Assembly (NCBI GenBank): GCA_900552455.1
Contig: URZX01000004.1
Span: forward strand, 43,869 to 107,868
Direction of reading: 5' to 3'
DNA: 64,000 nucleotides
DNA from: an uncultured Peptococcaceae bacterium
GTDB lineage: Bacteria > Bacillota > Peptococcia > Peptococcales > Peptococcaceae
Shown piece by piece: positions 56,556 through 64,000 of the stretch. A model generated the notes under the pieces. The model was not told where the DNA came from. It worked only from the letters and a program-made list of their open reading frames with translations, and searched no databases. Position numbers and translations under genes: made by a program. The number at the start of each line of letters is the position of its first letter. The first letter of the stretch is position 1.

Positions 56556-59093
56556 TTAGATGGCCTCTTGCGTGGTACGAGCGATCAGGTCGTCCTGAAG
56601 ATCTGGGGACAGTTCGCAGAAGTATGCGCTGTAACCAGCAACGCGAACGATCAGGCCGCGATAATCATCTGGATGTTTCTTCGCTTCGATGAGCGTCTCT
56701 TTATTGACAACGTTGAACTGAACATGCCACAGTTTCAGGTCACACCAGGCTCGGATGAAATCAACAAGCTTCTTGGTACCGTCGTCGCCTGCCAGGCAGT
56801 TTGGCGAGAACTTGATGTTCAGCAGACGTGCCGCACGGTTGCGATATTCATAGTTCTTGGAATGATAGTTGGACAGCAGGATAGCCGTTGGACCATTGAC
56901 ATCCATGCCCTGCGTTGGGGAAGAACCGTCAGACAGAGGCATCGAATCAAAGCGACCGTTTGGCGTTGCGCCAACAACCTTACCAAATGGAACGTGGCTG
57001 GTAAATGGAACGAGACGCAGGTCAAGCTGTACGCCGAGTTCGCTGGTATAAGCACGGGTGAATTCAACAGCATGCTTGTCGACATCTTTGGCGATCGCAT
57101 CAGCGTATTCGTCGTTGTTGCCATATTTTGGTGCGTTCAGCATATACTGACGAACCACTTCGTAGCCTTCGAAATTATTCTTGCAGGCATCGATGACTTC
57201 CTGCATGGTCAGCACCTTATCTTCGAAAACGAGTTTCTTGATCGCTGTCAGCGAGTCGACAACAGTACCATAGCCCATCAGTTCAAAATAACCAAGGTCG
57301 ATGCCTTCTGGAATATCTGGCTGATGCAGGTCAATGTTGTACTTCATGCAGAGCTTGTGCATCGAGGATCCGAGTGGGGATGCAAAATGCTGTGCGCGCA
57401 GACGAATGATATGATACTGCTGAATGAACGCATGCTTAAGCAGATTGTCAACCTGTTTGTAGTAAGCATCCAGGAATTCATCGAAAGTCTTGAACGTTGT
57501 TGGATCGCCAGTTTCAATGCTCAGAACTTCATCGCCAGTGTGCAGCGTTTTACCATTATAAAGCACCATTTCCACAGCGGAAGCAAAATTGACATACGCG
57601 CAGCTGGAAGTGTAGGTATCGCAGTTTGGCATACGGCATTCAGCACAGCCGGATACGGCATAGTCATAGGCTTCTTCAAACTGAGCGCCCTTGGAAAGCA
57701 GCAGCGGAACAACTTCCTCGTCGTTGATCAGTTTAGGGAAGCCTGTCCCTTCTTTGATCGTCTTGGCAACTTCAACGAGATAGCGTTCAGGCGCAGTGGA
57801 ATGGATGCGCGCTGCCAGGTCTGGATAGTTCAGTGGGAATTCCTGCTTGGAACGCAGGAAGAGATAGGTCAGCTCGTTGGTCGCATCTTCGCCGTATGGC
57901 GTCTGCCCGCCAATGGTAACAGCTTCCCAGTGTGCATAGCCTTCATTAAAAGCGCCGCCGGTCGGGGAGATGTAAAGGTCAACGAATTCTGCCATGGCAA
58001 CCCACATGCATTCCAAAAGTTCCATAGCCTGTTCGTCTGTCAGGATGCCAGCTTCTTTATCAGCTTTGAAGTATGGATAGAAATACTGATCCATACGGCC
58101 GTTGGAAATAATGGTCCCTGTTTTCTGTTCAATGCGGGAGAACATCTGAGTGAACCACTGGCTCTGAACAGCGTCGCGGAAGTTGGTGGCTGGGAATTCA
58201 GGAACGCGATAGCAACGTCCAGCGATCTCTTCCAGTTCTTTCTTGCGGACAGGATCCTGCGTAGTCGTTGCCATTTCGCGGGCTTTGTCGCCGTAGCGAT
58301 GTGCCCAGAGAACAATGGCATCGGAAACAGTGATGATGGCTTCGAGGAATGGACGTTTTTCAGTATTGTCGGTTGGGCTCAGTGGATTGAGCTCATCGAG
58401 CATAGCCTGCGCTTCTTCCTTAACACCTTTGAAACCGACTTTCAGGATCTTTTCATAGTCGTGCACCCACTGGATGGAAGAACGGAAGGACGCCGTTTCA
58501 TTAACAATGTAGGTGGACTTCATTGGATCTTCTTTGTCGTAGGTCAGTTTATAGGTATCTTCTGGCAGTGCCTTGGTCAGATCTTCGAAGAAGGTTTTGC
58601 CTTCCCAGTACGGAGCGATTTCTTCGGTCATTACGCGCGCGTCTTCTTCATCATAATCGAATGGAGATTCTGCGCGATCCTTCAGACCTTTCAAAGCTGC
58701 TGCGTAGATATTGCCGTCCAGTTCTGGGAACAGGATCCCATAGCGGCCTGGTTTTGCACCAGCACGACCGACCAGAAGGTTGTGGTCATCGATATAAACA
58801 TCGATGTTTTCTGCAATGTGCTTCAGCGCTTTTGCCCAACGCAGGCAGAGCATTTCACCTTCGGTTTCCTTCATGGATTCGGTGAAATATTTCCCACGTT
58901 CAACGTCGATCTTTGGCGTTACACCGCTGACACCGTCGAGAATGCTGTAGATACGTTCGCGGCCTTCGCGATATCCTTTGCGGCCGGCTCTGTCGTCTGC
59001 CAGCTTCTGTTCGTGTGGGGACATAACATGGCAGCATGCATCTGGTGCGTCGGCTGCTTCTGCATTTTTGAACGGAATGGTTTCAGTTGTCAT
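56556..59093 (-). CDS. islA: Glycyl radical enzyme, isethionate sulfite-lyase-like
   Basis: An 845-residue glycyl radical enzyme. The thiyl site is AVSGCAECRMPNCDTY (C483, E485) and the radical Gly lies in LIVRVAGYSAYFCEL (G820). The Bilophila wadsworthia isethionate sulfite-lyase, as I recall it, uses R189, Q193, C468, E470, R678 and G805 in about 830 residues. Adding 15 to each gives R204, Q208, C483, E485, R693 and G820 here, all present. The constant offset and +15 length strongly suggest the same chemistry: C-S cleavage of isethionate to acetaldehyde and sulfite. No alignment was run. The operon supplies TRAP uptake and the activase; no acetaldehyde dehydrogenase is in the window. A related sulfonate substrate is the main alternative. 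Confidence 0.72.
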   Translation of the reverse strand: MTTETIPFKNAEAADAPDACCHVMSPHEQKLADDRAGRKGYREGRERIYSILDGVSGVTPKIDVERGKYFTESMKETEGEMLCLRWAKALKHIAENIDVYIDDHNLLVGRAGAKPGRYGILFPELDGNIYAAALKGLKDRAESPFDYDEEDARVMTEEIAPYWEGKTFFEDLTKALPEDTYKLTYDKEDPMKSTYIVNETASFRSSIQWVHDYEKILKVGFKGVKEEAQAMLDELNPLSPTDNTEKRPFLEAIITVSDAIVLWAHRYGDKAREMATTTQDPVRKKELEEIAGRCYRVPEFPATNFRDAVQSQWFTQMFSRIEQKTGTIISNGRMDQYFYPYFKADKEAGILTDEQAMELLECMWVAMAEFVDLYISPTGGAFNEGYAHWEAVTIGGQTPYGEDATNELTYLFLRSKQEFPLNYPDLAARIHSTAPERYLVEVAKTIKEGTGFPKLINDEEVVPLLLSKGAQFEEAYDYAVSGCAECRMPNCDTYTSSCAYVNFASAVEMVLYNGKTLHTGDEVLSIETGDPTTFKTFDEFLDAYYKQVDNLLKHAFIQQYHIIRLRAQHFASPLGSSMHKLCMKYNIDLHQPDIPEGIDLGYFELMGYGTVVDSLTAIKKLVFEDKVLTMQEVIDACKNNFEGYEVVRQYMLNAPKYGNNDEYADAIAKDVDKHAVEFTRAYTSELGVQLDLRLVPFTSHVPFGKVVGATPNGRFDSMPLSDGSSPTQGMDVNGPTAILLSNYHSKNYEYRNRAARLLNIKFSPNCLAGDDGTKKLVDFIRAWCDLKLWHVQFNVVNKETLIEAKKHPDDYRGLIVRVAGYSAYFCELSPDLQDDLIARTTQEAI

Positions 59094-59274
59094 TTTAATA
59101 TCATCCTTTCAAGGTTTATTTATTCTATCAGATTCCTTTATCTGCTTCTATTATCGCTGATCATCAAAAGAATACAATAGGAAAGCCACTACTCTCAGAC
59201 TCATCCTGCCGACAGCTACACCCACAAGATGCAGCTGCCGACATTTTTAGCTACAGTTATCCGCGCGCGTCTGA

Positions 59275-61152
59275 TCAGTTGGCCATATTTGGCAGCCACA
59301 GGCAGATATCTGGAACATACGTCAGGATCAGCAGGAGCAGGATCATCAGTGCAAGCATCGGCATAGCCGCCTTGGCGATGTTTTCCAGCTTGAGGTTCGC
59401 GATCCCACTGGCAACGAAAAGGTTGACGCCGACAGGAGGCGTGATGAATCCGATTGCCAGGGTGACGACCATGATAACACCGAAGTGCACAGGATCAACA
59501 CCCAGCTGCGTAACGATTGGCAGAAGGATCGGTGTGAGAATAACGATGGCAGCCAGCGTTTCCATGAACATCCCGACGATCAAAAGCAGGATGTTGATGA
59601 TCAACAGAATGAGGATCTTGCTCGAGGAAATACCAAGGATAAAGGTTGCGATCGTTGCAGGGATATTTTCGAGGGTAAGAATGTTCCCAAAGATGGTGGC
59701 CATTGCCATCAGCAAGATAACAGTTGCAGAGGTATCTGCAGAGTCAACCAGACAGTTGCCGAGGTTGTCGCGATTCAGCCCTTTATAAAGGAAGATACCG
59801 ACGAGAAGGCCGTACAGAGCAGCAACAGCTGCAGATTCAGTCGGAGTCATCAGGCCGCTGTAGATACCACCGAGAATGATGACTGGAACAAGCAGCGCCC
59901 ATTTTGCATCCCAAAAAGATGCTGCAATTTCTTTGCCAGGATTTTCCAGCTTGTCGCCGTGCCAGTCGTTTTTCTTTGCAAGATAGAAAGTGTAAAGCAT
60001 GAGCACGATACCGACCATGATACCTGGAACGATACCAGCCATGAAGAGGTCACCGATCGAACTGTTGGAGGAAACCCCGTAAACAACGAACGGATTGGAT
60101 GGCGGAATCATAACGCCGATGGAACCGGCAGCAGCAACGAGCGCAGCTGCAAAATGCTTGTCATAACCACGGGCAACCATGGCAGGAATGGTCAAGCTCC
60201 CGATCGCTGCAACCGTTGCCGGACCAGAACCACTCATCGCAGCAAAGAGCATGCAGGTGAGGACCGTCGCCATCCCAAAACCACCGTGCAGACGACCGAG
60301 CAGATTGTCAGCAAGTTTGAGCAGACGTTCCGAGAGGCCACCTTCGCCCATAAACGTACCCGCAGCAATGAAGAATGGAATCGCCAAAAGCGTAACGTTG
60401 TCAACGGCGGTGAAGCTTTGTGTCGCGATATAGTTGACTGGCAGCGTCGCAGCTGCGTACATCGTCACAAAGGCAGAAAGCCCGAGACAAATTGCGACTG
60501 GCACACCGAGCGCAACGAAAACAACAAAATAACCAAAGAGCCAGGCAGCAGCAGGAAGATCCAGCCCGATCAGAGATGGCACCATGACGATCGCTGCAAT
60601 GACAGCGCCTTCGATAAATGGTCGCACGCCGCTCTCGTTGATCATGCGATAGAGATCCTGACCAAGACGCAGCAGGATCAGACCAAAACCGATCGGCAGG
60701 ATCATGTAAACGATCGAATACTGAATGCCCAAAACAGCCGTGGTCTGTGGGAAAGTCATGAGCATGTTGATGTGGTGCACACCATAGTAGAAAATACTGC
60801 CGCCAAGGATAAAGAACAGCACATCCGCCATCACCCAGAGGGCATCCTGCCAACGTTTTGAGAATTGATCAACAAGCGCCGTCACACGGATCATATTGCG
60901 ATTGCGGATCGAGATAGGGATCGCCAGATACGTCATCCAGACGAAGAGGAAACGTGAAGTTTCTTCCGTCCAGGCCAGATTCAAATTGAGTCCCATTACA
61001 TCGACCAATATATAGCGACCCAACGTCTGATAAGACATCAACAAAATGGTGATGACCAGCGTGACCATCAGGAGCACGCGCTCAATATTGGTGTCCAACC
61101 AGTGAAGAATTCCCTTCGAGCTATTATTTGAGTTTACAGTCATCGTACTCAT
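59275..61152 (-). CDS. TRAP transporter fused small and large permease (DctQM)
   Basis: A 625-residue fusion. Residues about 1-175 form the DctQ small subunit (four helices; WTEETSRFLFVWMTYLAIPI). Residues about 190-625 form the DctM large subunit with many helices, including AAMSGSGPATVAAIGSLTIP and IIPPSNPFVVYGVSSNSSIG-type loops. Fused DctQM proteins are common in this transporter class. It overlaps the binding-protein gene by four bases and precedes the glycyl-radical enzyme gene, so it probably imports the enzyme's sulfonate substrate, driven by sodium. Confidence 0.92.
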   Translation of the reverse strand: MSTMTVNSNNSSKGILHWLDTNIERVLLMVTLVITILLMSYQTLGRYILVDVMGLNLNLAWTEETSRFLFVWMTYLAIPISIRNRNMIRVTALVDQFSKRWQDALWVMADVLFFILGGSIFYYGVHHINMLMTFPQTTAVLGIQYSIVYMILPIGFGLILLRLGQDLYRMINESGVRPFIEGAVIAAIVMVPSLIGLDLPAAAWLFGYFVVFVALGVPVAICLGLSAFVTMYAAATLPVNYIATQSFTAVDNVTLLAIPFFIAAGTFMGEGGLSERLLKLADNLLGRLHGGFGMATVLTCMLFAAMSGSGPATVAAIGSLTIPAMVARGYDKHFAAALVAAAGSIGVMIPPSNPFVVYGVSSNSSIGDLFMAGIVPGIMVGIVLMLYTFYLAKKNDWHGDKLENPGKEIAASFWDAKWALLVPVIILGGIYSGLMTPTESAAVAALYGLLVGIFLYKGLNRDNLGNCLVDSADTSATVILLMAMATIFGNILTLENIPATIATFILGISSSKILILLIINILLLIVGMFMETLAAIVILTPILLPIVTQLGVDPVHFGVIMVVTLAIGFITPPVGVNLFVASGIANLKLENIAKAAMPMLALMILLLLILTYVPDICLWLPNMAN

Positions 61153-62222
61153 TTACTTTCCTCCTCTCCGAGCATCTGATAATCGTCGGTCTGCGTAGCC
61201 TGGATCAGTTTCACAGCTTCTTCCGGAACACGATCGCCGACAAATTGATCATAAACTGGAGCGGTCGCTTCTTTGAAAGCTTCCATTTCTTCGTCAGTTG
61301 GCGTATAAATATCTACACCAAAATCGACCATTTCCTGTCGCGCTTCGTCAGCAAGAACAGCGGCATTGTCACGCTGCCAATCCAGCGCTTCGCGCGCACA
61401 TTCCACAAGAATCTCACGCTGTTCCGGATCCATCGCATCGTAACGTTCTTTGTTCATGACGAGAATGTGCATCGAATAATTGTGACGGGAATCGACGCCA
61501 TATTTCAGACCTTCATAATGCTTTGCGCTGTAGAGCAAAGACCAAGTGTTCCCTTCACCATCGATCGCGCCCTGAGAAAGTGCTGTATAGGTTTCGCCCC
61601 AAGCGACTGGCATCGCCTGCGCACCGATGGAACGTGCCACAGCAACTTCGACTGGGCTGTCGGTGGTTCTCAGCTTCAGCCCTTTGAAATCATCCACCGT
61701 TTTTACAGGAATTTCAGACGTTGCAAAGTTTCTGTAGCCGAATTCACTGAACATGATGATCTCAAAACCCTTTGTACGTGCAACTTCGCGATAATAATCG
61801 CCAAGCTCACCATAATCAAGCGCATTGTAAAGGTTTTCCTGATATTGTGGATCGGTGATGTATGGCAAGTCAAAAGCCATAAACTCCGGAATAAAGCTGG
61901 CGAAGTTTGGCGATGAGCAGCTTGCCATATCCAAAGCGTTTTCCTGTACAGATTCAGTCGTTGGACGGTCACTGCCCAACACCGCATTGGAGTACAGATC
62001 GATGCGCATTTTGCCATCAGAACGTTCATCAACGAGTTCCGCTAATTTTTCATAACCAACGGTGACGCAGTCACCAGTTGCCTGTGGATTTGCAATTCTC
62101 AGCACCAGGGTATCGTCGCCATCGCTGGCAGATTGACCGCTGGCAGATAACGTCAAGATCGCAAACGACATTGCGATCGGAATGATAAATGCAAGAACAA
62201 TTGCTAAGGTTTTGTTTTTCAC
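61149..62222 (-). CDS. TRAP transporter solute-binding protein (DctP)
   Basis: A 357-residue binding protein. An N-terminal hydrophobic segment (KTLAIVLAFIIPIAMSFAIL) acts as signal or anchor and no lipobox Cys is visible. The mature part has DctP marks: NAVLGSDRPTTESVQENALD, FKGLKLRTTDSPVEVAVARS with the ligand-binding Arg, and AMPVAWGETYTALSQGAIDG. TRAP binding proteins take carboxylates and also sulfonates. GTG at 62222 is chosen since AAAGGAG lies 8 bases upstream; another GTG three codons earlier is possible. First gene of the operon through 54745. Confidence 0.92.
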   Translation of the reverse strand: MKNKTLAIVLAFIIPIAMSFAILTLSASGQSASDGDDTLVLRIANPQATGDCVTVGYEKLAELVDERSDGKMRIDLYSNAVLGSDRPTTESVQENALDMASCSSPNFASFIPEFMAFDLPYITDPQYQENLYNALDYGELGDYYREVARTKGFEIIMFSEFGYRNFATSEIPVKTVDDFKGLKLRTTDSPVEVAVARSIGAQAMPVAWGETYTALSQGAIDGEGNTWSLLYSAKHYEGLKYGVDSRHNYSMHILVMNKERYDAMDPEQREILVECAREALDWQRDNAAVLADEARQEMVDFGVDIYTPTDEEMEAFKEATAPVYDQFVGDRVPEEAVKLIQATQTDDYQMLGEEESK

Positions 62223-62375
62223 AGTAGTCACTCCTTTTTATCAAGTTCGATTTACTAGTCCAGAATTCTCGTTCACGACACCTCCGTTTTATCGCATAAA
62301 TAATTCGAGCTCAAATCCATTCGATAAATTTCATTAATGACAAGACTAAAATAACAAATTTTTGCGCACAAAAAA

Positions 62376-62412
62376 AGCAGTCGATTACAACCAATGGATA
62401 TAATCGACTGCT
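62376..62412 (-). terminator. Terminator of the LysR gene upstream of the TRAP operon
   Basis: AGCAGTCGATTA (62376-62387) pairs with TAATCGACTGCT (62401-62412). On the minus strand it follows the LysR gene; TTTTTTGTGCG follows. The TRAP-operon promoter must therefore lie between 62223 and 62375. Confidence 0.88.
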
Positions 62413-62512
62413 CCCTACAAAAAAGCTATGTATACATTATTACGAACTGGCGTTTTATGTATTCTATTAGTCACATTATAAAATGCGCTCTTCATTATAT
62501 TTCAGCATCAAT

Positions 62513-63421
62513 TTATAAATACTGCTGGAAAATCATGCTGAAACTGTTGATCAACTGCCGTTCATGATTATTCGCGTTGTCGTTGTAGACCATATACATT
62601 TCAAAATGCACATTTTTCGCATTGACTGGTAAATGCACAAAATCTGAAAAAACACGCTTGCCAACGTATTTCGGATAGGAGTACATCAACGACTCGCCTT
62701 CGCGCAGTAAATCCTCGCAGATAAAATAATTATTCGTCGACAGCGCCACGCGCATATCTTCCATTTTCTGAAAAGCATGGATCCCTTTGAAACCTCCCGC
62801 TTCATACACGATCAAAGGATATTTTGACACCGATTGCAACGACAAAGAGCGTTGGCTGGCCAGCGGATGGCGCGGAGACATCGCCATATAAATCGGATAG
62901 GTATTCAAAAGCTCCATGTGAACATTCTCTGGAATATTTTCAAAGAAAACGTCGATCGTATTTGGCACAAGAATAAAGCCAACATCGCCCGAATTTGCCG
63001 AGACTTCTCGGATGATATCGTCGCGATATTTTTCCTGGCAATACACCTGCACCTCCGGAAAAGCATTCATATAATCCACATATACCATTGGCAACAAAGA
63101 AATGCTCAGCATTGGCGAAATATGAATGTTCATACGGCCACGAAGTGCCTCATCTTTCGCGGTTTTCATCCGTCGAACCTGTTCACGCATTTGTTCGAAA
63201 CGTGCCACGATAGATTGAGCAGCGTTGAAAAAAACTTCGCCTTCCTCGGTAAGGCTGACGCCACGGTGCGTACGGTTCAAAATCTCAAACCCCAGCTCAT
63301 TTTCCAGACTGTGCAGAGATTTGTTCAGATTCTGCTGGGAAATATAAACATTTTTGCTGGCCGCATTTATAGAACCAGCTTTCACAACTTCAATAAAATA
63401 TTCCAACTGTTCAAATTGCAT
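62513..63421 (-). CDS. LysR-family regulator upstream of the glycyl-radical operon
   Basis: A 302-residue LysR protein. Helix-turn-helix: AGSINAASKNVYISQQNLNK, then LHSLENELGFEILNRTHRGV. The C-terminal effector domain follows with IHISPMLSISLLPMVYVDYM. It lies upstream of dctP on the same strand, separated by a terminator, so it is expressed separately and is the likely activator of the operon, perhaps responding to the sulfonate or its products. The ribosome site before the ATG at 63421 (GGGGG) is modest. Confidence 0.9.
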   Translation of the reverse strand: MQFEQLEYFIEVVKAGSINAASKNVYISQQNLNKSLHSLENELGFEILNRTHRGVSLTEEGEVFFNAAQSIVARFEQMREQVRRMKTAKDEALRGRMNIHISPMLSISLLPMVYVDYMNAFPEVQVYCQEKYRDDIIREVSANSGDVGFILVPNTIDVFFENIPENVHMELLNTYPIYMAMSPRHPLASQRSLSLQSVSKYPLIVYEAGGFKGIHAFQKMEDMRVALSTNNYFICEDLLREGESLMYSYPKYVGKRVFSDFVHLPVNAKNVHFEMYMVYNDNANNHERQLINSFSMIFQQYL

Positions 63422-63619
63422 ACTATACCCCCAATGCGGTCAGAAAGAATTTGATCATGTTTTCCATCAATACCATTTATTTTATCATACTTTTTCCAGG
63501 AGTTACACAATAATTGGTTGTAACACTTCCAGACTTACACCCCAAAAGACTAACGCTTCTCTATTTTTTCATCGGTTTTCGCGTATACTTGAACCATCTT
63601 CAGAAAAGGAGTTGATCAC

Positions 63620-63796
63620 ATGTTCTTTTCAAAGAAAAAATCCAAGAAAAAAGAGTCCAAGCCTGTCAGCTGCGAAGAAGCACGCGACGCCGTTCTACTG
63701 ACTGGCGGTCTGCGCATGGTCTGCCCAGACGATGTCGACAACGAATCTCATAACATTGTCGTAAAAGAAATCAAGGACCAAAAAGAAGAAAACTGA
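63620..63796 (+). CDS. Small basic/acidic 58-residue protein
   Basis: ATG at 63620 follows AAAGGAG at 7 bases. The product begins MFFSKKKSKKKESKPVSCEE, has a Cys-containing middle (GGLRMVCPDDVDNE) and ends in a charged tail (KEIKDQKEEN). No family recognised. The good ribosome site, separate strand from the LysR gene, and non-random composition support a real small gene. It is divergent from the LysR gene at 62513-63421. Confidence 0.55.
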   Translation: MFFSKKKSKKKESKPVSCEEARDAVLLTGGLRMVCPDDVDNESHNIVVKEIKDQKEEN

Positions 63797-63945
63797 GTAT
63801 CTCCCTTAATTGTTTTACCTTAAAATCATCCCCAATGTTTCATGTCACACACTATGTATTGACTCCACCGTCTCACTTACACAAAACCATTTTCTCATTC
63901 GTACCATTTTCCAAAAACAAAAGGCCGCAGAAAATCCTCGCATTT

Positions 63946-64000
63946 TGAACCGCCCCCTGTCAAGTAGATAGGGTAAATAACAAAAATATTGTTTCAAACG
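63946..64000. mobile_element. Possible insertion-sequence end at the window edge
   Basis: TGAACCGCCCCCTGTCAAGT starting at 63946 resembles the TGxACxGCCCCC terminal repeats of IS3/IS150-type elements, and an AT-rich stretch follows. No transposase is visible before the window ends. Confidence 0.25.

Noticed and set aside
55707-59180. A 1157-codon open frame on the plus strand across the glycyl-radical operon
   Set aside because: It is antisense to the glycyl radical enzyme and activase, has no recognisable domain and no ribosome site; it reflects codon bias of the real genes.

Overview
This 64 kb window has roughly even base composition and reads as part of the chromosome of an anaerobic, probably gut-associated Bacillota bacterium. 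The reasons are large secreted proteins ending in three S-layer-homology (SLH) domains, a glycyl radical enzyme with its radical-SAM activase, many LysR regulators and SLC13/DASS, TRAP and TauE/SafE transporters, and strong AGGAGG ribosome binding sites. Genus cannot be fixed by eye. No rRNA, tRNA or CRISPR array was recognised.

Layout. 1-5.5 kb: a partial vWA surface protein, a LysR gene and an SLH protein with a recent internal duplication. 5.8-11.5 kb: a DASS transporter behind a small gene broken by an in-frame TAG, then a five-gene operon (EamA exporter, small winged-helix-like protein, DUF4037, DUF4125, MerR). 11.9-16.7 kb: a phosphodiesterase-family hydrolase, a DASS transporter and a divergent LysR. 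16.8-20.3 kb: a GntR/ABC operon with a doubled operator bracketing its promoter. 20.4-25.9 kb: a 1860-residue vWA/SLH protein. 26-28.4 kb: a gene for tandem zinc ribbons, a 258-bp segment bounded by inverted repeats, and a tyrosine recombinase. 28.4-30.7 kb: a cytidylate-kinase-like gene and a fused HipB-HipA-like gene flanked by 90-bp direct repeats. 30.7-38.7 kb: a leaderless arylsulfate sulfotransferase with LysR, azlCD, coupled micro-ORFs and two tandem DASS paralogues. 39-53 kb: mostly housekeeping and small-molecule genes (Crp/Fnr, isochorismatase, UDG, cupin, CcdA, aldo/keto reductase, two M18 aminopeptidases, thioredoxin, glyA, upp, PhoH). 53-63.4 kb: two TauE/SafE exporters, then an operon for TRAP uptake, a glycyl radical enzyme, its activase and an amidohydrolase-like protein, with LysR upstream.

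Two systems stand out. First, 27231-27488 looks like a phase-variable promoter switch. A consensus promoter inside the segment now points away from the zinc-ribbon gene; inversion would aim it at that gene and would also remove one arm of a terminator hairpin in front of it. The recombinase gene is next door. Second, the glycyl radical enzyme matches isethionate sulfite-lyase in the spacing of all its catalytic and sulfonate-binding residues (residue numbers recalled, no alignment run). With a TRAP importer upstream and two sulfite-exporter-type permeases downstream, this suggests sulfonate cleavage with sulfite export instead of sulfite respiration.
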